Shown here: piece by piece, positions 53,591 to 61,554 of the stretch
Numbering within the stretch: the first letter of the stretch is position 1
Layout of the letters: the number at the start of each line of letters is the position of its first letter
Assembly: GCF_049478495.1 (NCBI RefSeq)
Contig: NZ_CP168083.1
Coordinates: 62,001 to 126,000, forward strand
Length of the DNA: 64,000 bases
Direction: 5' to 3'
Origin: P36-A1 sp049478495
GTDB lineage: Bacteria > Bacillota_I > Bacilli_A > JAJDGJ01
The notes under the pieces: model-generated
Databases searched by the model: none
What the model saw: the letters and a program-made list of their open reading frames with translations, nothing else
Told to the model about the DNA's origin: nothing
Made by a program: the position numbers and the translations under genes

Positions 53591-55216
53591 ATGATAAACG
53601 TATCAAACGTATCCTTATCTTTTGGTGAGGACAAATTATTCGATAATGTAACAGTAAAATTCACAAATGGTAACTGTTATGGAATCATCGGTGCAAATGG
53701 AGCAGGAAAATCTACATTTTTAAAAATTCTTGCAGGAGAAATAGACTCAACAAAAGGGGATGTTTTCTATGAAAAAGGACAAAGAATTTCATACTTAAAA
53801 CAAAACCACTTTGAATATGATGAATATAGTGTTTTAGATACTGTAATAATGGGTCATAAAGAACTTTATGATATCATGAAAGAAAAAAATGAAATCTATA
53901 TGAAACCAGATTTCAGTGAAGAAGATGGTTATAAAGCAGCAGATTTAGAAGAAAAATTTGCAAATATGAATGGTTGGGAAGCAGAAGCTGATGCTGAAAA
54001 ACTATTAAATGGATTACAACTTAAAGAAACAGATTACTCTAAACTAATGAAAGACTTAGTTGGAGATGACAAAGTAAAAGTATTACTAGCACAAGCATTA
54101 TTTGGTGATCCAGATATCTTATTACTAGATGAACCTACTAACCACCTTGATTTCCACGCAATTAAATGGCTAGAAAGATTCATCGAAGATTTTGATAAAA
54201 CAGTACTTGTAGTTTCGCATGATCGTCACTTCTTAAATGATGTGTGTACACATATTTTAGATATAGATTTTCAAAAAGCAACATTATATGTTGGAAACTA
54301 TGATTTCTGGAAAGAATCTAGTGCACTTGCAACTAGAATGATGTCTGATGATAACAAGAAAAAAGAAGATAAGATCAAAGAATTGCAAGAATTTGTTGCA
54401 AGATTTAGTGCAAATGCTTCTAAATCAAAACAAGCAACATCTAGAAAGAAATTACTAGATAAAATTACACTAGATGATATTAAACCAACATCAAGAAGAT
54501 ACCCATTTATAGCATTACCAGCTTCAAGAAATTTAGGTGATGATGTAGTAAGTGTAGCTGATTTAAAATTAGTTGAAGATGGTGAAACTAAATTTGAAAA
54601 TGTAAACTTTTCAATTCATGGAAAAGATAAAGTATATTTTCAATCAAGAAATGAAGCGTTAGTTACAGATATATTTAAAATATTAGCAGGTGAATTAGAA
54701 GCAACATCAGGAACAGTAAAATGGGGAATAACTGCGGAAAAAGATTATTTTCCAAAAGATAATACTCATTACTTTGAAGACAAATCACTTAATTTAGTTG
54801 ATTGGTTAAGACAATATTCAGGTGAAGAACAAGGTGAATCATATGTTAGAGGATATTTAGGAAAAATGTTATTTAGCCATGATGAACCACTAAAAAAAGT
54901 TTCAGTACTATCAGGTGGAGAAAAGATGAGAATGATGTTTTCAAAATTAATGTTGTCTGAATCTAATACTATTATCTTAGATCAACCAACAAACCACTTA
55001 GACCTTGAATCAATTACAGCAGTAAATGATGGTTTAACAGCTTTTAAAGGTTCATTAATGTTCTCAAGTCATGACATGAGCTTTATTGAAACATTAGCTA
55101 ACAAGATAATAGAAATAACACCAGTTGGTTGTGTTGTATATGAAGGTACCTTTGAAGAGTTTTTAGATAATGAAACACTTCAAGCACGTATTGATGAAAT
55201 GTACAATGAAAATTAG
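53591..55216 (+). CDS. ABC-F family ATPase (YbiT/YkpA type)
   Basis: 541 residues with two ABC domains and no membrane part, as in ribosome-associated ABC-F factors. Domain 1: Walker A GANGAGKST (near residue 36), Walker B LLLDEPTNHLD, but a degenerate signature (LVGDDKVKVLLAQALF instead of LSGG). The linker (about 240-300) is charged and helical. Domain 2: signature LSGGEKMRM is good, but Walker A is lost (SRNEALVTD) and the catalytic Glu of Walker B is Gln (IILDQPTNHLD). Weak motifs of this sort are known in the YbiT/YkpA branch. Likely acts on the ribosome; drug resistance cannot be inferred. Confidence 0.85.
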   Translation: MINVSNVSLSFGEDKLFDNVTVKFTNGNCYGIIGANGAGKSTFLKILAGEIDSTKGDVFYEKGQRISYLKQNHFEYDEYSVLDTVIMGHKELYDIMKEKNEIYMKPDFSEEDGYKAADLEEKFANMNGWEAEADAEKLLNGLQLKETDYSKLMKDLVGDDKVKVLLAQALFGDPDILLLDEPTNHLDFHAIKWLERFIEDFDKTVLVVSHDRHFLNDVCTHILDIDFQKATLYVGNYDFWKESSALATRMMSDDNKKKEDKIKELQEFVARFSANASKSKQATSRKKLLDKITLDDIKPTSRRYPFIALPASRNLGDDVVSVADLKLVEDGETKFENVNFSIHGKDKVYFQSRNEALVTDIFKILAGELEATSGTVKWGITAEKDYFPKDNTHYFEDKSLNLVDWLRQYSGEEQGESYVRGYLGKMLFSHDEPLKKVSVLSGGEKMRMMFSKLMLSESNTIILDQPTNHLDLESITAVNDGLTAFKGSLMFSSHDMSFIETLANKIIEITPVGCVVYEGTFEEFLDNETLQARIDEMYNEN

Positions 55217-56015
55217 AGACCAAAAACGTGCAAAACAATTAAAAGAAAAAAGAGAAGTTCGAGCTCAGCAACAATGCCTGAGTTCTTCTTTTGTGTATGA
55301 ATTAATTGTAGCCTATGATGGATATGAATACGGCGGCTTTGCTAGACAAAAACATAAAAATACCATTCAAAATATATTAGATGCAGCAATAAGTAAATAC
55401 TTGAAAATTGATGTTAAAACAACAGAGGCATCAAGAACAGATGCAAAAGTAAATGCATTAGCACAACATGTTATGATAACAACAAAAAATCAGATAAATG
55501 TAAAAGAGTTTAAATCATTTGTAAATGAAAATTTACCAAATGATATTGTAGTAAAACAAATAAATCAAAAAAACGAAAAATTTCATGTTAGATATGGTGT
55601 CAAGGACAAGACATATGAATACTTGATTTCTAAAAATGATGACATAAGATTTGTGAAAAAATCATGGTATATTACTAAAAAACTTGATATAATTAAAATG
55701 ATGGAAGCAGCTAATGTACTAATTGGGAAACATGATTTTAAGAATTTTTGTGGTTCAAAAGCAACTTCTACAACTTCAATAAGAACAATAAACAGTATAA
55801 AAATACAAGAAGATGATTACTTTATTAAAATAATAATTAATGCTGATGGGTTTTTATATAATATGGTTAGACTAATAACAGCACACTTAGTTGATGTAGC
55901 GACTTCTAAAATAACAATAGATAACACAAAACTATTATTAACATTAGAAAATAAGCCAAGTAACTTAGAAAGTGCACCAGCTAAAGGTCTAACATTGTTA
56001 GAAATAAATTATTAG
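55206..56015 (+). CDS. truA: tRNA pseudouridine synthase TruA-like
   Basis: 269 residues from ATG 55206, which overlaps the ABC-F gene by 11 bp; an upstream ATG (55170) is also in frame, and neither has a good ribosome site, so translation is probably coupled. The domain starts near residue 29 (VYELIVAYDGYEYGGFARQ) with the catalytic Asp in ASRTDAKVNALAQ. Also seen are RYGVKDKTYEYLI, GKHDFKNFCGSKA and the closing GFLYNMVRLITAHLV. TruA modifies U38-40 in the tRNA anticodon stem. The basic N-terminal lead (KIRDQKRAKQLKEKREVR) is unusual. A paralogue of TruA is possible. Confidence 0.82.
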   Translation: MKIRDQKRAKQLKEKREVRAQQQCLSSSFVYELIVAYDGYEYGGFARQKHKNTIQNILDAAISKYLKIDVKTTEASRTDAKVNALAQHVMITTKNQINVKEFKSFVNENLPNDIVVKQINQKNEKFHVRYGVKDKTYEYLISKNDDIRFVKKSWYITKKLDIIKMMEAANVLIGKHDFKNFCGSKATSTTSIRTINSIKIQEDDYFIKIIINADGFLYNMVRLITAHLVDVATSKITIDNTKLLLTLENKPSNLESAPAKGLTLLEINY

Positions 56016-56028
56016 TAGAAAGGAATTT

Positions 56029-56553
56029 ATGAAGATGGATCCTAAAATAGAATTACCACTTGAATTAGAACTATATAATAATGAATGGCCACAGCAATTT
56101 GAAAAAGAAAAAAAGAAATTGAATCAGTTGCATCCAACATATTTTACAAGAATTGAGCATATAGGAGCAACCTCTATACCAAAATCAAGTGCAAAGCCAA
56201 TCATTGATATATTAGCAATAATTGATGGTTTTGATGAAATAGATAATATTATTTCTATTTTAAATGAGAAAAAATATGTCTTTAGTAATAAACATCGTAG
56301 TGGTAAGTACTATTACTTTATAAAACATGACAATAATAATATATTTTACAGTTTAACAGTAATGTCATCAGATAATCCTAAAGATATAAATAAATTATTA
56401 TCTTTTAAAAAATTTTTAATGGAAAATCCAAAAGCAGCATCAAAATATCAATTTTTAAAAAGTGTATTATCAATTGAATATCCAGATGATCAAAATAAAT
56501 ATGCAAATGCTAAAGATGAATTTGTTAATGATATAAGTAAGAATTTCAAATAA
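56029..56553 (+). CDS. GrpB family protein (UPF0157, nucleotidyltransferase-like)
   Basis: 174 residues with the GrpB pattern: LELYNNEWPQQFEKEKKKL, the core FTRIEHIGATSIPKSSAKPI followed by IDILAIID (nucleotidyltransferase-like GSTS and D-x-D region), and a C-terminal helical part. The family is widespread with no agreed function. It follows the TruA-like gene by 13 bp. AAAGGA precedes two close ATGs (56029, 56035), either of which could start it. Confidence 0.85.
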   Translation: MKMDPKIELPLELELYNNEWPQQFEKEKKKLNQLHPTYFTRIEHIGATSIPKSSAKPIIDILAIIDGFDEIDNIISILNEKKYVFSNKHRSGKYYYFIKHDNNNIFYSLTVMSSDNPKDINKLLSFKKFLMENPKAASKYQFLKSVLSIEYPDDQNKYANAKDEFVNDISKNFK

Positions 56554-56580
56554 AAAAAAGAGCTGCTAAGCTCTTTTTTT
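56552..56580. terminator. Bidirectional terminator between grpB-like and rlmA genes
   Basis: AGAGCT, loop GCTA, AGCTCT with A/T-runs on both sides, so it can serve the two convergent genes. Confidence 0.88.
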
Positions 56581-57433
56581 AGACTCTACCTATTAAAATA
56601 CATAAATCTACAGTAATATAAGTAAATTTATTATCATAGATATGATTAATTGCAGCAGTATCTAAATTATTGGTTAAAGGAGTCATCTTGATTAAACAAT
56701 CAAATAAATTAGAATCTAAAGCATAGTCATATTTAATATTATATGAATTAACAAAAGTAGTATTTTGTTTAAAAGTCTCAATAATCTTAGCATTATCATA
56801 TGTTTTATCATCAAAAATCAATTCTCTTAATTGTACAAGATAATCAGTATTAGGAACAACTTTAATAATTAAACCATCTTTATTTAATATTCTTGAAAAC
56901 TCATGATAATTAGCAGGTGATAAAATATTTAAAATAACATCTATACTTTCATTTTTTAAAGGTATTCTTGCTAAATCAGCAACCATTAATAACAAATCTG
57001 ATTCATAATTAGTAGCAACCTCAATAGCTTTAGAAGATAAATCTAATCCTAAATAGCTATTAGTATCATTTAAAGAATTCGCAACTTCATTTAAGAAATA
57101 ACCATCGCCACATCCAGCATCTAAAATATTAATTCTTTCATAGCAAGAAAAGTTTTCAATAATAATATCATTTATTTTATCAACTAAGGCTTTATACATT
57201 CCAGAGTTCATTATAGTATTTCGAGCATTAAAAAGAGTTAGATCATAAATTTCATTATTAACTTTATTACTTAAAGTAAGGTAACCCTTTTTATTAAAAT
57301 TAAAAGTGTGCTTATTGCTACATATTAGACTTTTAGCAGCGATTTCTAAACTGCTTGAACATATTGGACAAACTAAAATATTTTCATTGTTATGATAAAT
57401 ATTTATGGCCTTTTCAATCTTTTTAATTTTCAT
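56579..57433 (-). CDS. rlmA: 23S rRNA guanine-N1 methyltransferase RlmA type
   Basis: 284 residues. An N-terminal zinc finger (CPIC, residues 22-25, with C-x4-H in CSNKHTFNF) is followed by HTFNFNKKGYLTL, characteristic of RlmA, and an SAM-dependent methyltransferase domain with motif I ILDAGCGDGYFL (about residues 100-111) and LNILSPANYHEF. It methylates G745 or G748 in helix 35 of 23S rRNA; the G748 form in Gram-positive bacteria affects tylosin-type macrolide binding, but the target base cannot be decided here. GAGGTGA precedes the ATG at 57433. Monocistronic, convergent with the grpB-like gene. Confidence 0.9.
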   Translation of the reverse strand: MKIKKIEKAINIYHNNENILVCPICSSSLEIAAKSLICSNKHTFNFNKKGYLTLSNKVNNEIYDLTLFNARNTIMNSGMYKALVDKINDIIIENFSCYERINILDAGCGDGYFLNEVANSLNDTNSYLGLDLSSKAIEVATNYESDLLLMVADLARIPLKNESIDVILNILSPANYHEFSRILNKDGLIIKVVPNTDYLVQLRELIFDDKTYDNAKIIETFKQNTTFVNSYNIKYDYALDSNLFDCLIKMTPLTNNLDTAAINHIYDNKFTYITVDLCILIGRV

Positions 57434-57573
57434 ACATTCACCTCATATATTAAGATTATAGCATATTATAAGGAATTATTTCAAAATTGTAATGTTTAAG
57501 AGATTATTGTAAGAAAATCTGAAAGCTTTTTTCATATAAAAGCTATATAATATATGTAAAGGAAGGTGTTAAT

Positions 57574-57729
57574 ATGGAAAAGAAACAAGTAATAAATTTA
57601 ATAGTGAGTATTTTATTGTTAGCTATAATAACAGTAGGAGTAGAATTATTTACTACTAATGACAAGAGTAAATTAATACCTAACATCTCAAAAACTAGTA
57701 GTGCAAAATCTCAACAATTAAATAGTTAA
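57574..57729 (+). CDS. Small single-pass membrane or secreted protein, 51 residues
   Basis: MEKKQVINLIVSILLLAIIT begins a short basic head and one hydrophobic segment (7-24), followed by a polar tail ending SSAKSQQLNS. A strong ribosome site (AAGGAAGG, 9 nt upstream), a TATAAT-like box 30 nt before and a hairpin after the stop support a real gene. No family recognised. Confidence 0.55.
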   Translation: MEKKQVINLIVSILLLAIITVGVELFTTNDKSKLIPNISKTSSAKSQQLNS

Positions 57730-57756
57730 CTGTAAGAAAACAAATTAATGATATTC

Positions 57757-57786
57757 AAGCCATTCTTTTTAAGTAATGGTTTTTTT
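57757..57786 (+). terminator. Rho-independent terminator
   Basis: AGCCATT and AATGGTT (one G-U pair) around a short loop, followed by a T-run, after the 51-residue gene. Confidence 0.65.
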
Positions 57787-57859
57787 AATGTAATATATTT
57801 CTATATCTTTTATGTATTTAGTATAATCAGTACAGGGAATTAAATAGAGGGAGATATTT

Positions 57860-58276
57860 ATGAAGAAAATATTATTAATTGCATTAAGTATTATTCTATG
57901 CTCATGTTCAGCACAAAATGATACAAAGTTAAGTTCTAATAATGAAAAAGAAAATTTAACTTTAAAGAAGTTCAATAGTGAATTACTTGTTCCAATGGGA
58001 AATGAAACAAGTCAAGAAAACTATATATTTAAAGATGCACTTATTGATTTTACTATTAAGGTAGAATCACATGAAAAAAAAGATGAGTGTTTATTTGTTG
58101 AAGGAGTATTTAATGAAAGTTTAGAATTACCAGTAAAAGCTAAAGCCTATATATGTAATATAGACTTAAAGAAAAATACAGAGCAAAAAGTAAATGGATA
58201 TGTCAAAGGTTTAAAAACAATAGAGTATGATGAAAACAATCATAAAACATATCTAGTCTTAGAACATATAAACTAA
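57860..58276 (+). CDS. Small lipoprotein of unknown function
   Basis: 138 residues with a lipoprotein signal peptide (MKKILLIALSIILCSCSAQN; lipobox LCSC with the lipidated Cys at 16). The mature part is about 120 residues, charged, with one beta-rich segment (YIFKDALIDFTIKVESHEKKD; LPVKAKAYICNIDLKKNTEQ in separate strands). Unlike the three larger lipoproteins it has no repeats. Ribosome site GAGGGAG; a terminator follows. Confidence 0.68.
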   Translation: MKKILLIALSIILCSCSAQNDTKLSSNNEKENLTLKKFNSELLVPMGNETSQENYIFKDALIDFTIKVESHEKKDECLFVEGVFNESLELPVKAKAYICNIDLKKNTEQKVNGYVKGLKTIEYDENNHKTYLVLEHIN

Positions 58277-58333
58277 ATATGTAGCTTTGTTTTGTAAAAA
58301 AAGAATAGTTCTTAGATGCAAATAAAATATCTT

Positions 58334-58370
58334 AGCTAATATATCATTAATAGATATGTTAGCTTTTTTA
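58334..58370 (+). terminator. Rho-independent terminator
   Basis: AGCTAATATATC and GATATGTTAGCT with a 7-nt loop and a T-run. Confidence 0.82.
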
Positions 58371-58406
58371 AATAATATAAAAATTTACTAAAAGTAACTA
58401 TATTGA

Positions 58407-58434
58407 TTGACATGTCTTGTAGTAGTGATATAAT
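58407..58434 (+). promoter_or_regulatory. Consensus promoter of the cadA-cadC operon
   Basis: TTGACA (58407-58412), 16 bp, TATAAT (58429-58434) with TGA before it: the strongest promoter in the window by consensus, as expected for a gene held down by a repressor. Confidence 0.85.
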
Positions 58435-58441
58435 GTAAATA

Positions 58442-58466
58442 ACATATGAATGATTGTTCATATATA
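58442..58466. promoter_or_regulatory. ArsR/SmtB-type operator
   Basis: ATATGAATGATTGTTCATAT (58445-58464) is an imperfect palindrome of the form ATATGAA-N6-TTCATAT, as bound by SmtB, CzrA and CadC regulators. It covers the transcription start and lies before cadA, so the CadC-like protein two genes later probably represses its own operon and lets go on metal binding. Confidence 0.75.
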
Positions 58467-58486
58467 AATATGAAGAGGTGAAAATT

Positions 58487-60775
58487 ATGGAATATAAAGT
58501 AAAAGGATTAGATTGTGCAAGTTGTGCAGCTAAAATAGAGGATGAGTTAAATAAACAATATCCTGAATCAAATGCACAAGTAAATTTCGCTAGTTGTAAA
58601 ATTACAACTAATGATAATACAGTGAGTGAAAAACAAATACTAGAAATATCTAGTAAAATAGAAGAGGGCATGAGTATTGTAAGTCCAATTAAGACTTATA
58701 AATATAAAGTAGAAGGTTTAGATTGTCCAGAATGTGCTTCTAAAATAGAAGATAGTTTAAATAAACTACCTAATGTAGAAAATGCATCATTAAACTTTGC
58801 AACAAGTATCTTACAAATAACATATGATGAAAAAGATATTGATAAAATCAAAGAAGTTATTGATAAGCAAGAAGAAGGAGCAACTTTATTAGCGCTTGCA
58901 GACAGCAAGGGTAATGAAGAAGATAAACTTGATATAACACCTTTAATTAGTATAGGTGTGAGTATAATTTTAGTACTAATTGCATTATTTATGCCAGTTA
59001 GTGAGAATATAAAAACAGGAATTTATGTAATTGCCTACATTGTAGCTGGATATGACATTTTAATTAAATTAGTAAAAAATTTACTAAACAGACAATATTT
59101 AGATGAAAACTTTTTAATGGGTATCGCAACAATTGCAGCATTTGCAATTGGTGAACACATCGAAGCGATTTCTATAATGGTCTTTTATAAAGTAGGAGAA
59201 TTTTTTCAAGATCTTGCAGTTAATAGATCAAGAAAGAATATTACTTCATTAATGGACATCAGACCAGATTATGCAAATTTAGAACATAATGGAAAGATAG
59301 AAAAAGTGAATCCAGAAAGTGTAAACATTAATGATATTATTGTTGTAAAACCAGGAGAAAAAATACCACTAGATGGAATTATTATTGAAGGAAACTCATT
59401 CTTAGATACTAAAGCTTTAACTGGTGAAAGTAAGGATTATGAAGTTGGTATTGATTCTAATGTTTTAAGTGGTTCAGTAAATAAAAGTGGTTTACTAAAG
59501 ATAAAAGTTACAAAACAATTTTCGGATTCTACGGTTTCTAAAATACTAGATTTAGTAGAAAATGCTTCTGCAAATAAAGCACAAACAGAAAATTTTATAA
59601 CAAAATTTGCAAGAGTATATACACCAACAGTTGTAGCACTTGCTGCAGTAGTTGCATTTATAGTACCATTAATACTACAACAAGATTTTAATCCATGGAT
59701 ATATAAAGCATTAGTATTTCTAGTTATATCTTGTCCATGTGCCTTAGTAATCTCAATTCCACTTGGCTTCTTTGGTGGAATAGGTAATGCATCAAAACAT
59801 GGTATTTTAATAAAAGGTGCTAATTATTTAGAAGCACTATATGATGTTGATACAATAGCATTTGATAAAACAGGAACAATAACAAAAGGTGTTTTTGAAG
59901 TAAATAGTATTAATGAAATGAATAACTATTCAAAAGAAGAAGTTTTATACTATACAGCTAATGCGCAAGCCTTTTCTTCACATCCATTAGCAGCATCAAT
60001 AAAAAAATACTATCAAAAAGATATTGATACAACTATTATAAGTGATTATCAAGATATTGCAGGACAAGGTGTAAAAGCATTAGTTAATGGTAAAGAAGTA
60101 TTAGCAGGTAATGCTAAGTTGTTATATAATAATAGTATTACATTTAAAGAAGCAGATGTTGCATCAACAATTGTGTATGTTGCAATAAATAAAATATATG
60201 CTGGATATATCCTTATTGGAGATACTGTTAAAGAAAACAGTGCATCAGCACTAAAACAAATGAAACAAAATGGAATTAAAGAATTAGTAATGCTTAGTGG
60301 AGATAATGAAAAAATAGCCCAAGAAGTTGCTAGTTCAGTAGGAATAGATAAAGTATATGCACAACTATTACCAAATCAAAAAGTAAGTAAAATAGAAGAG
60401 TTACTACACAATGAACAAGGTAATGGTAAAGTAGCATATGTCGGAGATGGAATTAATGATGCTCCTGTAATTGCTAGAGCAGATTTAGGAATAGCAATGG
60501 GTGGAGTTGGAAGTGATGCAGCAATAGAAGCAGCCGACATAGTTATAATGAATGATGATTTATCAAAAATTGTAACTGCTAAAAAAATAGCTCTTAAAAC
60601 AAGAAAAATTGTAAAGCAAAATATCACATTAGCAATAGTTGTCAAACTAGCATGTCTAGTATTAGGAGTTTTAGGAATGGCAGCAATATGGGAAGCAGTA
60701 ATCGCCGATGTTGGAGTAGCCTTAGTAGCAATTTTAAATGCTATGAGAGTTATGAATGATAAACAAATAGATTAA
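58487..60775 (+). CDS. cadA: Heavy-metal-exporting P1B ATPase (CadA/ZntA type)
   Basis: 762 residues from ATG 58487 (GAAGAGGTG upstream; a TTG 11 codons earlier is less likely). Two N-terminal metal-binding domains carry GLDCASC (C10, C13) and GLDCPEC (C80, C83). Then come paired membrane helices, the phosphatase loop ALTGES, the membrane SCPCAL motif of Zn/Cd/Pb pumps, the phosphorylated DKTGT, the HP motif (SSHPLA) and GDGINDAPV, and a final helix pair. It exports Zn2+, Cd2+ or Pb2+ with ATP. Followed after 11 bp by its regulator gene. Confidence 0.94.
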   Translation: MEYKVKGLDCASCAAKIEDELNKQYPESNAQVNFASCKITTNDNTVSEKQILEISSKIEEGMSIVSPIKTYKYKVEGLDCPECASKIEDSLNKLPNVENASLNFATSILQITYDEKDIDKIKEVIDKQEEGATLLALADSKGNEEDKLDITPLISIGVSIILVLIALFMPVSENIKTGIYVIAYIVAGYDILIKLVKNLLNRQYLDENFLMGIATIAAFAIGEHIEAISIMVFYKVGEFFQDLAVNRSRKNITSLMDIRPDYANLEHNGKIEKVNPESVNINDIIVVKPGEKIPLDGIIIEGNSFLDTKALTGESKDYEVGIDSNVLSGSVNKSGLLKIKVTKQFSDSTVSKILDLVENASANKAQTENFITKFARVYTPTVVALAAVVAFIVPLILQQDFNPWIYKALVFLVISCPCALVISIPLGFFGGIGNASKHGILIKGANYLEALYDVDTIAFDKTGTITKGVFEVNSINEMNNYSKEEVLYYTANAQAFSSHPLAASIKKYYQKDIDTTIISDYQDIAGQGVKALVNGKEVLAGNAKLLYNNSITFKEADVASTIVYVAINKIYAGYILIGDTVKENSASALKQMKQNGIKELVMLSGDNEKIAQEVASSVGIDKVYAQLLPNQKVSKIEELLHNEQGNGKVAYVGDGINDAPVIARADLGIAMGGVGSDAAIEAADIVIMNDDLSKIVTAKKIALKTRKIVKQNITLAIVVKLACLVLGVLGMAAIWEAVIADVGVALVAILNAMRVMNDKQID

Positions 60776-60786
60776 GGAGTGTTAAA

Positions 60787-61128
60787 ATGGATGTGTGCAA
60801 AGATAGTAGTGAAGTAATAGTAGTTGAAGAAATAAAACAACAACTTTTAGATATGGATTTAGCAAATAACTTAGCAGATTTTTTTAAAGTATTTTCAGAT
60901 TTAACAAGAATTAGAATATTAGGATTACTATCTAAGCAGGAAGTATGTGTTCATGAAATAGCACAAATACTAGAAATGTCACAATCAGCAGTTTCACATC
61001 AACTTAAAATATTAAGAGTATCTAAATTAGTTAAATCTAGACGACAGGGAAAACATATGTTTTATTCACTAGCTGATTATCATGTGAACTCAATAATAGC
61101 CAATGGTTTAGAACACATTCAAGAATAA
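60787..61128 (+). CDS. cadC: ArsR/SmtB-family metal-sensing repressor (CadC type)
   Basis: 113 residues: N-terminal arm with one Cys (MDVCKD), winged helix with recognition helix MSQSAVSHQLKILRVSKLVK, and wing RRQGKHMFYSL. The last helix reads DYHVNSIIANGLEHIQE, matching the alpha-5 zinc site (D-x-H then H-x2-E) of SmtB and CadC. EVCVHEIA keeps one of the two Cys of the CadC alpha-3 site, so Zn2+ sensing through alpha-5 is the likelier mode. Encoded after cadA, with a matching operator before it. Confidence 0.92.
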   Translation: MDVCKDSSEVIVVEEIKQQLLDMDLANNLADFFKVFSDLTRIRILGLLSKQEVCVHEIAQILEMSQSAVSHQLKILRVSKLVKSRRQGKHMFYSLADYHVNSIIANGLEHIQE

Positions 61129-61324
61129 TATACATATAGTTTATTAACTAACTAAAAACGCAAAATAATTAAAAATATTAATTGAACTTTAACAGTTAGC
61201 TAAGTCATTATTCATATATATAAACTACAATAGATAGAGTGTTAATTACAAGATAGATAGAATTTAAAATACAAAATATTGACAATAAGAACTATAGTTT
61301 AGCCCTAATTAAGGAGCATGATTT

Positions 61325-61486
61325 ATGAATGAGGACAAGAAGATTGAACTAATATTCTTTGTCCTTGGTATTATTATCAGCATAGTTGGTTTAATAAACA
61401 TAATTATAAGACCATCACTTCTAGAGGTTGCAGTTTTATTACTAGGGATTAAGATGATCAATGATACTAGTGTTAGATTAAAATAA
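61325..61486 (+). CDS. Small two-segment membrane protein, 53 residues
   Basis: Starts MNEDKKIELIFFVLGIIISI and continues with a second hydrophobic stretch (LLEVAVLLLGIKMI) before a short polar end. AAGGAG lies 8 nt upstream and a terminator follows the stop, which supports expression. No family recognised. It lies alone between cadC and the convergent regulator gene. Confidence 0.6.
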   Translation: MNEDKKIELIFFVLGIIISIVGLINIIIRPSLLEVAVLLLGIKMINDTSVRLK

Positions 61487-61501
61487 CATAGTACAAACTA
61501 A

Positions 61502-61537
61502 AAAAACAAAGGTTATAAGGGAAGCCTTTGTTTTTTT
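61502..61537. terminator. Bidirectional terminator
   Basis: AAAAACAAAGG and CCTTTGTTTTT pair; A/T-runs on both sides serve the 53-residue gene and the minus-strand regulator gene. Confidence 0.75.
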
Positions 61538-61554
61538 GTGTCTTAAGCTAATAT

